From the NCBI GenBank assembly GCA_020746105.1, contig CM036642.1, positions 6,231,501-6,295,500 of the forward strand: a stretch of DNA of 64,000 nt, given 5' to 3'. The notes below the pieces were generated by a model. That model was not told the DNA's origin. It made no database searches and saw only the letters and a program-made list of their open reading frames with translations. This document shows, piece by piece, positions 48,420 to 64,000 of the stretch (the first letter of the stretch is position 1; each line of letters begins with the position of its first letter). This stretch comes from Trogon surrucura. Its lineage: Eukaryota > Chordata > Aves > Trogoniformes > Trogonidae. A program made the translations under genes and the position numbers.

Positions 48420-51400
48420 CTGGGGAACAAAGAGAGTCTGGTTACCGAAGGGGAGCTTCTGAACACAAGGACTCAGCCTATTGGCGGCACCTGGCAGACC
48501 TGGAGCAGAGGACAGACCTGGAGACCTGGCAGACCTGGAGCAGGCTGCAAGATAGCCCCGTGTCCTACAGCCTGCCTGCATTGGGAGGACCCAGGAAGCT
48601 TTTGCTTTCTCACACGGTGCGGAACCTTCCTTTACAAGCTTTCCTGATTTTTCCACCCATTTTTTCACCAACTGTCCCCATCCTGCTTGCTCTCTGCTGC
48701 GAAGTATGAAGGTCATGGGTTTCACCTCACAGCACATCTGTACCTGGTGTCCTGTGCACTGATCCTGTCCTGTTCTACCCCTCCTCCTTGGAGACTTCTG
48801 AGGTGCCCCGGGGCAGAGCAAGGCTAGATGGGAGCAACAGTAACTGTGCTCGGGATGGCTTTCCATGGGCTAAGAGAAAGGTATGGAGTGGTTGTTCAAA
48901 TATAACTGGAGGAACACTCTGAAGTGCTACAGTGCCATTGCTACAGGGATGAATACTGGGGGGAGAAATCTGTTCTGTTGGTAAAACTTGTGGTTCTGAA
49001 TTAATTGCAGGAAAGGGAATTTGAAAACACCACTTGGACCCTGGGCTGATACCCAGTAATGAAAGTGTGAAAGAGCTGCCGGAGATGTGATTCACGCTTG
49101 GCTTGCTGTAGCTCTTTATCAGGTGAGCAGCCTGTATTTGGGCTAAGACTGCAGGTAAGTCCCCAGGAAGCTGGATTCGCGCTCGGGACGAGACCCCCGG
49201 ACACTGGGCATGCTCCAGCTGGCCTCAGGCTCCTTGTGCATTCACAAAAGCAAACGGCTCGGATGCAGACGAGCACAGAAAGAGCAGTACAGGAGGCTTG
49301 CGGCAAGCTGAGAAATTAGTGACAACTGGGAAGAGCTCGGCAACAGTTACCCTGAGCTCCCCCACCCACACCCTCTCTGGAGACCAGTGCCGAGACTTCA
49401 GTGTCAACCACAGCGGAAGTCTCTGTTTGCTGCTTTCATACCTTTCACTGCCAGCTGTAGCTGTTTGCACCTGTTGCTCCTTCCCTTGTCAGCCAAAGTT
49501 CCCATCTAAAAATACTTGCCTTGCTTTAAACAGTTTTTGAGCTGCTTTGGAGGGGTTTTGCTCCCCCTCCTGCCATGTTACACTAAGCCAAATGACCATG
49601 ACCAGCCTCAAGTCCTGCATTGTGCCTAGCTAGAGAAGGGTGATTTATGTTTCTTGTCTCTCGGGTAACGTGCTGGGTGCCTCCACACCTGATGGTCTGG
49701 GGTAGAGAGGTGACTTCACAGCAGCCATGTTCGTCTGGAACTGCTGTGCTGCTGAAACCATCTCCATGGCTCCAAGGAGCCCCTGGGCATGTTGGTGGGG
49801 AAAAAGCCTACGTAGCATTACCAAACGCCTGAAGCAGGCAGCTGGCTCAGGTGATCCCTGAGCAGTGGACAGCAGGAGCCCTGGGGAAAGCATGGAATAA
49901 GCTTTCCCAGCTCTTGCCCTCTTTCCCAGGCCTCTACCTTTGGCTACTGTCAGAAAGAGTATTGAGCCAGACAGCCTTTGATCTGACCCAGGTTACTCTT
50001 GGTCTTGCCACAGTCCTGTTCTCCACTGGCTCTGCACCCAGCGGTGCTGCCACTGTGCTATGAAGCCACGGTGCCGCCTCGCGAACGGGTGAGAGCAGTT
50101 CCTCTCATGGGCTAGGAGTCCTCCTCCCTGACCAAAACCTCAAACGCATGTGACTGTCTTCCGCTAATATGATAGTTGGGCTGCAACCGTTTGGTGAGAA
50201 GCATCTGTATGCCCATAGAACAATTTCTAATTTAGGGTATGATCCTGGAGACTGGAGATTACTGCTGAAGACAAAAGCCTTTAGAAATCCTTCCCAGTTT
50301 GTGTTCTCCCTGACTTAAAAACGTTTCCTGCCTAGTCCATACCTGGACCCTGTGTCAGGAGTTACCAACACATGCAGAATTCTGCGTTGTGTTGGCCAGG
50401 GCCAGATCCTTAAATATCCCTGAGGAAAAAACCACAACAAAAAACGATAATGTTCGCAATTTGGTACAGTGACCAAACCAGGCTGCTCAGGACACACAGA
50501 TCACCATGCTGAAAACCGCAAAGAGAACATGTTGGAATGGGAAACTTCACTGGGAGAGGTTGGAGTGTTCTAGCTTTAAAGGGGAAAAGGAAATGATGGG
50601 AAATGGCCAGGTTTGCTGGCCAGAGTGTTGGAGGCTGCCTGGAGCCATGCCGGCACCATCATCAACAGCGAACGGGCAGCGTGCACAGTGTAGAACAGCT
50701 TCGTCTGCTGAACGGTTTCCAGCATCTCCTTGTTTTCAGAGGTGGAGATGCAGAGACCGAGTGCCATTATCAGACACCATCTGATCACTGATAAGATGGC
50801 AGGTAGAGCTCTTACTGTAAGTCACTCGCTGTGGGCAGGGGAAGCGTGCGCTGAGCTGTGTCTGAGGTGTCCTCTCGTGCATCTCTGAGCAGAGCAGTGA
50901 GTGTGGGTGGGAGTGGACAGAGATGAGTCGGAGACAAACAGAAGATGAGAAGCCAGACTCTGGGCTGAGACAGGAAGGACAGGGGCCAGAGCTGCAGGAG
51001 ATGCACTGTATGTGATGAGCTGAGGCTTTTGGGGATCTGCTGTGATTCCCATTTTTAGGACTGGAATTGTGGGTTTGCCTGATCTGGGATGGGAGAGGTC
51101 AACAGCCTGCATGCAGGGGGACCTTTATACAGGTCTCATGCAATAAAATTGCAGCCAGATATGGGGGTAGGAGATGAAGTGGTGTCTTTTTCTGTAACTG
51201 AGCAGTCAAGTACATGCCCAGGAAGCCCGTTCCCGTGTGCTTTTTGTTTGGGAATCCCTTTTCCCCTGTAACCCACATCTCAGAGTTATTCTGGTCTCCG
51301 AGCGTCAGCTGCTTTTCTCAGTTCCCCAGTCATCAAAACATTTGGCTCTAGAAGAGAGACAGCTTGTGCACTATCAGGGATTTTCCAGATAAGTCATTCC

Positions 51401-53600
51401 CTTCTAGCCAATGCTGAGGCTGGGAGAAGCACGTTTCTCTCCCAGAGCCTTAAAACTGAAATTGCGCACATCAGCGCAAGTTACTGGCAGAGCTTCTGCT
51501 CATACTCTCTCTGGGTGCTGAACTATGGAAACCCACAATTAAAAGCAAAGCCTGTGGAAATGCCACCTTACTGTACCATAGGTGCCTTTATGGCTCTTGA
51601 GTCCTGTTGGTCCTATTCCAATGCAAACTGGTCTGCAGTACCTCAGGGGACCCGACGGAGATCTCAGCAGTCTATCTGCAACTGTGTTTTTATTTCTCTA
51701 GTCTGCAGCTGAGGAGGGTTAAGCGGGCAAAGCTTCTTGTTACGGATAAATAGGTTATTGTTTTGGGCATGTAACTTTTCCACAAGGTTACTGAGACAAA
51801 TGTTCCCCTGTTGTATCAAAGTCTAGGCGAAGCCCTTGCTGCACTCACTGGGGGATACTGAGATAAATCCCTTTTCAGCACAGATGGTCTCACCATTTTT
51901 CCTTCCACACTTGCTCAACTGGTCAAGCATTCCTCTCTGGTCAGTGCACAGGGCAAGGTTTATACCACTGCTTTGACAGGACACACTAGAGAGCTTTTTT
52001 GCAAATCTCTGTGGGTATGTTGCTGCTACAAGCCCTGAATATAAGTAAAGCAACGCATAGCATCACAAAAGCAAATGTGGCATTGCTCTTGTGAGATCTA
52101 TGGCTGGTTCTGGGAAGGATTCTGGAAAGTATTGTACACAAAGGACAAATCCCAGTGCTGCTTAATCCCCCTGCGTTAAAAGTTACGCAGTTTTGCCATA
52201 AGCAGCCACCTGCTTAAAGCATGTGAGCAGGTCAACAGCATACTTCGAGTTCCCTGATTTTCTGGTGGTTGGACAGATTTCCAGTGGACAGTTTGGCTGG
52301 AGGAATGAACCATCACGGAGACAAAAAGGGTTTGAGCTTGGTTGTAGCCTCTCAGCAAGAATTAGCACTGCCACTGAACTTTAGCAGCAGTCTGAGAGAG
52401 AAGCATCTTCTCCAAAAACTTTCTAGAGGAACTAGCACCGTTAGCAAAGGATTTTTATACTGGATGAATCAGAAAAAATAAGTAGGGTAGGGCTCGCCTC
52501 CCCCTCTCCTCTGTCTTCCCTGGCATATAGGACAAAGGAGGGACAAAGAAATTGATAAAAATTAAATCTGCCATTTCTCTCTTTAGACAAACTAAACAAA
52601 AACCTGAGGTTTGATGTAGAAAGCCACTGTATTAAAAAATAAATTCTGAGTTGCAATATTTGAAAACCAGGCTAATGATAGCACTGCTGTGGACTTCCCC
52701 TTGGTCAGCACAACAAACTAAAAGGTGCAGCTGCAGTCTCTCACTTGTGATCGCAGGGAAGAAAACTTGCAAGACGAAATACAGTGTCATTGCTCCCTAA
52801 TAGAAGAAGTACTTGCAATTTATCTTCCCTCTTTAACATCCCCCTCTTGTAAATGTACTGCATATTCCCCTTTTAGCAGAGTCTACGACAGCCTGTTCAT
52901 GGAGAAGGCAAACAGGTCTAGGAGCATGCTTTCACATACTGAGAGGCAGCACTGGGTTTGCATAGGTATTCCTGTTATGTAAAGATCCTAGTTGAGATGC
53001 TCAGGCCTTTGCACACTGTGTGCACAGGCATTTACACTAATGAAGGCTGGTGCAAAAGGCATGCAACTCAGAACAAGTGTTTTAGGCCCACGTTGTGTCA
53101 ATGGCAGTGCAGAGAGCGGGGCAGCAGGGAACAGAGACTGGACAGGCTGGCAGCAAGGGACGGGGCTGCAGCAGCCCGCCTGGCCCTTCATCACCAACTG
53201 TGGTCTCAGACCTCATGCAATGGCTGTGCTCAGGCTCAGTGCTCGCCAGAATGTCTGCACCTAAGGTCCCTGTAGTTAGGCAGCTGTACCCAAGGGAATA
53301 CCTGCCGCACTTGGATCACAGCGGCTGCAGCCACACTGTGCCGGCTCTCCACAAGCACAGCGCTGTGGCTTGCAGTCCCCTCATCGGCCAAGTCCACACT
53401 TAAGGGCTGACGGGGCTTAAGATTGTGGCAGTGCAGGAAATCACTCAAACTTTCCCTCTGCCAACAGGAGAGTGAGAAGGCAGACAGATAGCAACTAGGT
53501 CTTTCAGCGCACCCCAGCTCTACCTGCTCTACCCATCATCAAGCAAAGCCACTTGACTCACCAAGTCATAGGTCTCTGATGAGTAGCTGACAGGCCCCAT
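47343..53600 (-). CDS. CXCR5: CXCR5, CXCL13 chemokine receptor (class A GPCR), spliced CDS
   Basis: Two exons (53562-53600 and 47343-48419) join in phase 0 to 371 residues; human CXCR5 has 372. The receptor binds CXCL13 and guides B cells and follicular helper T cells into follicles, signalling through Gi at the plasma membrane. Visible: an acidic, Tyr-rich N-terminus with an NTT glycosylation site (26-28), GN1.50 (70-71), TxP-type motif in TM2, Cys124 paired with the ECL2 Cys in NRSICYF, DRY (148-150), SIHLTCTAVW (TM4), FFVPLLVM (TM5 Pro), QRQKAVRVAILV and CWSPYH (TM6), HCCLNPILYAF (TM7), and a Ser/Thr tail ending TSISTF. The RQKAVRVAILVT and CWSPYHIVIFL segments are nearly identical to human CXCR5, which separates it from other CXC receptors. 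Odd: TM2 reads LANL where class A receptors have LADL, so Asp2.50 is Asn99. Confidence 0.95.
48420..53561 (-). other. CXCR5: CXCR5 intron 1
   Basis: A 5.1-kb GT-AG intron. No further exon was recognised in it. It contains a short 35-bp-period repeat beside the acceptor (48490-48543). Confidence 0.75.
48490..48543. repeat. 35-bp-period minisatellite near CXCR5 acceptor
   Basis: 'cctggcagacctggagcag' occurs at 48490-48508 and again at 48525-48543, with a related 'gacagacctggaga' between them. It lies about 70 bases inside the intron from the exon 2 acceptor. Confidence 0.8.
53562..53600 (-). CDS. CXCR5: CXCR5 coding exon 1 (13 codons)
   Basis: On the minus strand an ATG in strong Kozak context (gaaaccATGGGG) opens MGPVSYSSETYDL and ends at a perfect donor, TTG|gtgagt. 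Phase 0 matches the acceptor of the large exon, and the length and acidic/Tyr character fit the short first coding exon of mammalian CXCR5. It is too short to be found by ORF length. Confidence 0.85.
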
Positions 53601-53700
53601 GGTTTCAAGGGCAGGATCTGTCTCCTCCAGCAGTTTCAGCAAAAGTTCTTCTTTTCTGGGGTGGAGCTAATAATTTAAGAGAGTAGGGAGGGACGGATGC
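53601..53700 (-). promoter_or_regulatory. CXCR5: CXCR5 5'UTR and proximal promoter
   Basis: Sequence immediately upstream of the CXCR5 ATG. No CpG island is present, which fits a tissue-restricted gene. An AT-rich word (minus strand 'cttaaattatta', about 53668-53679) lies some 70-80 bases upstream of the ATG and is the only TATA-like sequence; the start site is not determinable. Confidence 0.4.
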
Positions 53701-55889
53701 ATGTAACAATAGAGTATTTGCAAGGCAAATGAGCACCAGGCATAGAGTGACCTAACTGATGTAAAGGTTAGTATCTAGCTTTATCATCTTTTAGGTTTTG
53801 TTTTTTTTTTTAGCGTTGTGAGTTGATTTTTGAAGTAAGTTTGAAGAATCCACGTTCCTTTGGTCTGTACCAGAGAAGATCCAAAACGTCTATAGGTCTT
53901 CCCTGGAAACTTCTGGGGCTCTTGATCGTGGCCTTAAAGGCTTTCTTTAAGGGCTAGCAACGAGGGTATGGCTCTCCATGGCAGGGTGCGTTTGGGACCC
54001 GCTCTGTCAGCGAGACAGCTTGTGGCCTTCAACAACGGCTTCACCCCCAAATCCTAACTACTCCATGAGCAAAGCAGAAGCACCCTGCAAAGGAAGGTAC
54101 TACGAGCCTGCAGGTGACAGTGATGCTCCCAGGTGAGAGGGACAGGGAACCGTAGGCTGGAAACACCACTCAGGCTGTAAGTTTGGCCAGCAGGCATGGT
54201 GTGGAATTGACAGGGGTTCAGGGAGCCCACCCCAAAGAAAGAGACAAACGATTTCTCTTCCAAACGCGTACCACTCCAAGGAAATGACTGCTAGTGTACA
54301 GCCGTGACCTAGGGGATCCGTGTGTTGCTGTAACACAAAATGTGAGAAGGATGATCCTGGGAAGAGCATGGGAAAAAAGAACTTTAGATGAAAAATGATG
54401 TCACTTCACAGGCAGGTAAGGAACTGACTACAGAAAAAAATTGTCACAAAAATATTTAAGGACTGTTTTAGTGACCGTACATTGAAATTTCTGCCTGAAC
54501 TCCAGTATTCTGCCACAGGTGTACACACTCATTCAAGAAACCATTCTTATTTTGTCAGGAACATAACACTTTATTAACTTGTATAAGATCTTCTGATAAT
54601 AGGAAATTATTTAGCTTTACATAAGGATAATGCAATGCATTGCTTGTGTATGTTCTATGTAACTCTGTGACTAACCAGCACATCTGCTGACCAGTTTGAC
54701 ACTACGCTGACTTCCTGAGCTCTGCTTGAGAAAAGCCAGATTGCTTCTGGCTCCTGAGTCTTCTCACCTCTAATGTTTTCCATTTGCCTTGTTTGCTGTT
54801 ACCCTAACTAAAGCTTTGTGAAGCCTGCGCTGCCTACAGATGTGACATTTACTAATCTGTTAATTTCTGTTGTAATTTGTTCGTTTAAGGTTCAAGTGTG
54901 TTATTTCCTGTACATCTCGTGAAGTGCGATGCTTAGCCCTGCAAAGAGTTGAGATGAAATGCCGGTCTCCATACAGCAGCAGCAGGCACCGGAGAGCGAA
55001 GGCCATGCCCACCATGTGCCTCTGACCATGGGAACGGGAGAGTCAAGGGGTCTCCCACTGTAACTCCTGTGCCTTTCAGATGACAAGCAGCACAAGAAGC
55101 TCGTGCAACAACGAACAGGCACAACAGCTGCCTTTCCAGATTCCTTTTTCCCTTGCCGTGCTTGGAATGGAAACCTTAAAAAGGGATGCATCAGGTGGGA
55201 GAGGCTGACAAGGGAGTTCGGCACCAGCGATGATCCAGCAGCAGCTCCACAGCAAGGCAGCAGGTAAGGACGAGGCCATGCTGATCTTGTTTCCCATGAG
55301 AATTGGGTAGGAATACATGCAATTATTACAGCTGAAGGGTCACAAGGCCTGGTGGAGGTGGTTGTGCTGCGGCTGGTGAGGGAGGGAACAGTGTGGCTTC
55401 TTGCTCCCACCATGACCCGCGGACCTTGTGTTGCGTGAAGCGCGGTCTTGTGTGCCTGTCGTGCTGGCCCCTGGTGCATGTTTCATTATTAAGAGTAGGG
55501 ATAAATGCTGATCTAGATGGCTGTAGATGAGAGAAGGTGGAGAAAAAACGGCAATGTGAGAGGAAACCATCAGCCTCACTCATGTTTTTGTGCCTGTGTT
55601 GGAAAAACATTTGAACAAAAATTGGTCTGCAAAACAGGTTTGGAGTTACCGTCATTTTTAGGCTAGTGTGTAAGGTTATGTCTGCATGGTGCCTCAGTTT
55701 GGCACAACCCTTGTGTAAGGAACAGCTATAAGAGAAGGAAACGGCGATGTCTAAGCTGTTGTGCTTGGCGGCTGTGGCTCGGGCACGCTACACCAGTCTC
55801 TTATCCTCACGTCTGTTAGCTGTGTTTTTGTGACCATGTGACAACGCTGCATTAACGCTCCAGCCTTTTTCTTGGGAAACAGCAATGCT
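53701..55889. other. Intergenic region between CXCR5 and DDX6
   Basis: No recognisable exon. On the minus strand there is an isolated AATAAA (54570-54575) downstream of a 192-codon open frame without homology (54901-55479), so a transcript diverging from the DDX6 promoter is possible but unsupported. The sequence around 54540-54660 is AT-rich. Confidence 0.4.
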
Positions 55890-56216
55890 CCCGGTGCCCC
55901 TCTTATGAGGCGTACCCGGCACGCTGTTTCTGAGGAAGGGCAGTCCCCAGTGCCCGCGGTTTCAACCTCCGGTACGATGCAGGTCCCAGGCTGCGGGCGC
56001 AGGGTGGCCCCGTCGCCAACGGCGGATGCGGCTGCCTCGGCTCACGAGCGCTTCTTCTTGCTGTGCCGAGTGACGGGCGACAGCCCGGGGCCGTGGGCCC
56101 GCTCCGCCGCCAGCCGCGGCAGGAACACCCCGGGCCCGCTGCCTCGGCGGCAAGCGCGCGGACCGCCTTCTCCCTCCTCCGCTGCCCTCAGGCGCGCCAG
56201 GCGGAACGCGGACCGG

Positions 56217-56225
56217 GCGGAAGTG
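56217..56225 (+). promoter_or_regulatory. ETS/GABPA-like site in DDX6 promoter
   Basis: GCGGAAGTG matches the ETS core GGAAGTG, about 200 bases upstream of the presumed start site. Confidence 0.4.
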
Positions 56226-56260
56226 CGACCCCTTCCCCGTGCCCCTGCGCGGCTGGCGCG

Positions 56261-56270
56261 GTCACGTGGC
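56261..56270 (+). promoter_or_regulatory. CLEAR-like E-box in DDX6 promoter
   Basis: GTCACGTGGC differs from the TFEB/MITF/USF palindrome GTCACGTGAC at one position, about 150 bases upstream of exon 1. Confidence 0.45.
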
Positions 56271-56310
56271 ACGAGAGATCCCACGCGGGGCCGGGCTCAA
56301 CGCGCGCCCG

Positions 56311-56330
56311 GCGTGCGTGCGTGCGTGCGT
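56311..56330 (+). repeat. (GCGT)5 microsatellite in DDX6 promoter
   Basis: Five exact GCGT units, followed by 'cgtacgtgcgtgcg' about 13 bases on. The units create serial GCGTG words, the core of AhR/ARNT and, as ACGTG, HIF sites. Confidence 0.9.
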
Positions 56331-56399
56331 ACCCGCCCGCCCAGCGTACGTGCGTGCGGGGCGGGGCTGGCCTGCCCAGCCGGGAGGGGGAGGGCGCAC

Positions 56400-56509
56400 G
56401 GGAGGAAGGAAGAAGCCGCCATCTTGGAGCGTCGAGTCGCCATAACAAGGCACCAAGGGGGAGCGAGAGGATTTTATACCGGGGCGAGAGGGGAGCGCGG
56501 CTGGTGGCG
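56400..56509 (+). other. DDX6: DDX6 non-coding exon 1 (5'UTR)
   Basis: Probable first exon, ending at the donor gcg|gtgagg (56510-56511). Start estimated from the YY1 word. It contains no ATG. Confidence 0.5.
56415..56425 (+). promoter_or_regulatory. DDX6: YY1-type site at the DDX6 start region
   Basis: GCCGCCATCTT is the reverse complement of the YY1 consensus AAGATGGCGGC. In mammalian CpG promoters this word typically lies just downstream of the start site, which would place the DDX6 start around 56400. Confidence 0.6.
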
Positions 56510-58650
56510 GTGAGGACGGGCCAGGTTGCCGGGAAGGGCATGGGTCCGCGGGAGCGGGGTGGGGGCGCCGCTGCCGTCCGGCCGGGCCTCGAGGCCTGCG
56601 GCGGCCCGCGGGAGCGGCGGGCCCTGGCGGCTCCGAGGGGCCGCGAGCGGGGCGGGGGCGGGCGGTCGGCCGGGCCGCGCCGGGAGCGGCGGGGCCGGGG
56701 CGCGGGGCGGGACCGCGGCGGCGCTTGCCGCCGTGCAGAACGACGGGGCTGCGGGCGGGGACCGCTCCATTGTTCGCGGGCGGGAGGTGCCGGTATGGCG
56801 CAGCTGCGTTTCGCGGGCGGCGCCGGCCCCGCCGCAGGGCTCGAGGGCCGCACCGCTCTCCGCCGCCGCAGTGCGGCCTGGGCTCGCCTTAAACAATGGG
56901 CATGGCGGGGTATCGGCGGCCGGTCGGGCTGCGCGGCCGCTTTGTGGCGGGGCCGGCCCGGGAGCGTCGGCCCTGCTGGGGGCGGGGATGTGTTGCCCAC
57001 AGAGGAAGGGAAGGAGCCGGCGACGGCCGCAGCCCACCCCGCCGGCCCGGCTGCGCTGAAGAGGGGTAGAGCCGTGGAGCGGCGTCCGTTTGTCCGTCGG
57101 ACCGTCGGTTTGCGAAATGGTGGCGCTTCTCGTCTCGGAACGGGGGGATTTGTTGGGCTCAGTGAGGCTGTGCGCTCTCCTTTGATCTCTTCTCCTAAAG
57201 GTGGTTCCGAGCGAGGGGAGGTTAAGGGACGGAAAGGTTCCTTGCCCGGCCGTGTTGGGGAACTCCCCGGCGTTGGTATCCGGGTCTTTTAGGCGGCCCT
57301 GAGTACTTTTGTGACTCGTCCGATTTTTACGAAGTTAGTGGGCAGATACCACTCTTTGAAGACGCCTTGAAGCAGTGCTTCCAGTCTGGAGGGTAACTAA
57401 CAGAAAAAATCCTCGTTCTGCAAACTTTAAAGTTTTGCTGCAAAGCTGGAATTGACAGGCTTGGAAACAGCAAGGCATCCTGGGAAGAGCTTGAATTCCT
57501 TTTCAGTCCTCTAGAAATGCTCTTGAATATGCTATTTATTCGCTGGGGAACCATGCATTTTTTTGTGGGCACAGAAGTTAGGCAGCAGTAGTCTGCTGGG
57601 TTTTCCTTTGCATTTTGACATGGTACAGACGCGTTGTGATGAGAGATCTGACGGGCGAGCCTACGTTAAGTTGCTTTCAAAAGGTTTTGGTTGAGGAACG
57701 TCCTGGTTCCCTGATATCATAGTAAGGAATTTTTCAGCTCTCGTGCATGCTTACTTTATGTAAGATGCAGACTTTGTATTATCTGTTCATGGCTTTACCA
57801 ACCTTCCAGTTCAACATGTTGCCAGTATGAAGTCGTGTGTAGCAAGTGTTATCTTTTGAGTGCGAGTGAGTTGTTACTGACAGCTGGAGGGTAACGTCAT
57901 ACGGGACACATAAGCAGGAAGTTGGATACCTAGTGTAAATGTATGTTATTCACTGATTCACTTCATGCTCAGTCCTGTAGACTTAACAAAACAGGAAGCT
58001 ACTGTCAGTTCGGGTTTGTGATAGCATTTGTTTCACCTTCTGCGTGGTTTTAAGTCCAGACCCAATTTAAAAGCTTGAGTAAGCTGGTTGAACTAGCATT
58101 TTGGGTTGAAGGAGTATAAGCGCTTTTTTTCATTTGCTTTTTGAGTATCTCCCTGCCCCCTTAATTTCTGTTTCCTTTTCAAAGTGACAAAAGTGATCAG
58201 AGGGTTTTGTCATTTTGAACTGGACTGTCCACTTAGCATTGTGGCCTTGCTTCCTGTAACAAACTTGTGCATAATGGTGTTGCTTAGTGTTTTAGAGCTG
58301 CTTTGCTGCATGCCAGAGGCAGGGCAGTTTCAAGAACAGGCAAAGCAATTGATATAACTTGTGTTTACTTTACGGTGAGGGGCAGGTTGTATTTTTCAAG
58401 TGATTGCTCACTGAAAGGCTGCTCATAGTATGGCTGTTTACAAAATTATCTTTGGTGACTGAAGGTGATGGACGCAGCTTTCTATTAAACTTTGACATGT
58501 GTCTTAAGAATTACTGCTGAGAAGACAGAAGAGCACGTACGGTTGTTGCACGCTGCGTGGGAAAAAGTGATTCCTAAAATACAAAGGTAAAATGATGTAA
58601 TTTACGCAGGCAAAAATCCCCATACTAATTATTGTCTGCTTCTCTTTCAG
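56510..58650 (+). other. DDX6: DDX6 intron 1
   Basis: The proximal 700 bases belong to the CpG island; the rest is AT-richer without recognisable exon. Confidence 0.5.

Positions 58651-64000
<5,350 letters not shown>

Larger units (their letters stand above)
55890..57180. promoter_or_regulatory. DDX6: CpG-island promoter of DDX6
   Basis: The longest CpG-dense stretch in the window, spanning exon 1 and the start of intron 1. It contains an ETS-like GCGGAAGTG (56217-56225), a CLEAR/E-box-like GTCACGTGGC (56261-56270), a GCGT tetranucleotide run with XRE/HRE cores (56311-56330, 56345-56357) and a YY1 word (56415-56425). This is the profile of a ubiquitously expressed gene. Confidence 0.88.

Noticed and set aside
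48420..48866. In-frame N-terminal extension of CXCR5 by about 150 codons
   Set aside because: No similarity to any receptor N-terminus; a strong polypyrimidine-tract acceptor at 48420 and a phase-matched first exon at 53562-53600 show that it is intron.
54901..55479. 192-codon minus-strand open frame upstream of DDX6
   Set aside because: No homology, Cys/Ser-rich, no coding-like splice context; kept only as part of a weak non-coding RNA idea.
56063..57292. 409-codon open frame in the DDX6 CpG island
   Set aside because: GC-rich DNA lacks stop codons by composition; Arg/Gly/Ala-rich translation on both strands; it covers exon 1, its donor and intron 1.

Overview
The window is vertebrate genomic DNA, almost certainly from a bird. 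The exons are small and split by GC-rich introns. A CR1 retroposon 3' end with the avian octamer-type terminus is present, MIR/CORE-SINE-like relics are scattered through the non-coding DNA, and the gene order BCL9L - CXCR5 - DDX6 is that of human 11q23.3 (from memory, chicken chromosome 24). The species cannot be fixed from the sequence alone.

Layout: (1) 1-29077 holds no coding exon I can recognise. It is the 5' flank and/or long first intron of BCL9L, with MIR-like relics, an AT-rich block at 3.7-4.6 kb and a compact muscle-type regulatory module near 26.7 kb. (2) 29078-39136, plus strand: seven coding exons of BCL9L that join in frame to 1512 residues, followed by a ~3.7 kb 3'UTR that carries a CR1 insertion and a TATAAA-type microsatellite. 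(3) 45.17-53.6 kb, minus strand: CXCR5, convergent with BCL9L. A short 13-codon first exon (53562-53600) and one large exon (47343-48419) together encode 371 residues. (4) 55.9-64.0 kb, plus strand: a strong CpG-island promoter, a non-coding exon 1, then six coding exons of DDX6. These run to residue 247, where the window ends inside the intron that splits the DEAD box.

How the genes relate: BCL9L is a nuclear Wnt co-activator bridging beta-catenin to Pygopus. CXCR5 is the B-cell and follicular-helper T-cell receptor for CXCL13. DDX6 is a cytoplasmic DEAD-box ATPase of P-bodies, mRNA decapping and miRNA repression. They are linked by old synteny, not by a shared pathway.

The points most worth a second look are: an Asn in place of the near-universal Asp2.50 in TM2 of CXCR5; a CpG island abutting BCL9L coding exon 3, preceded by a homeodomain-type AT-rich tract, which suggests an internal promoter; a GC-AG intron that interrupts the DEAD box of DDX6; poly(A) hexamers inside the presumed DDX6 5' leader; and a 52-bp near-identical direct repeat in the BCL9L upstream region. 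I found no sign of an unknown multi-gene system.
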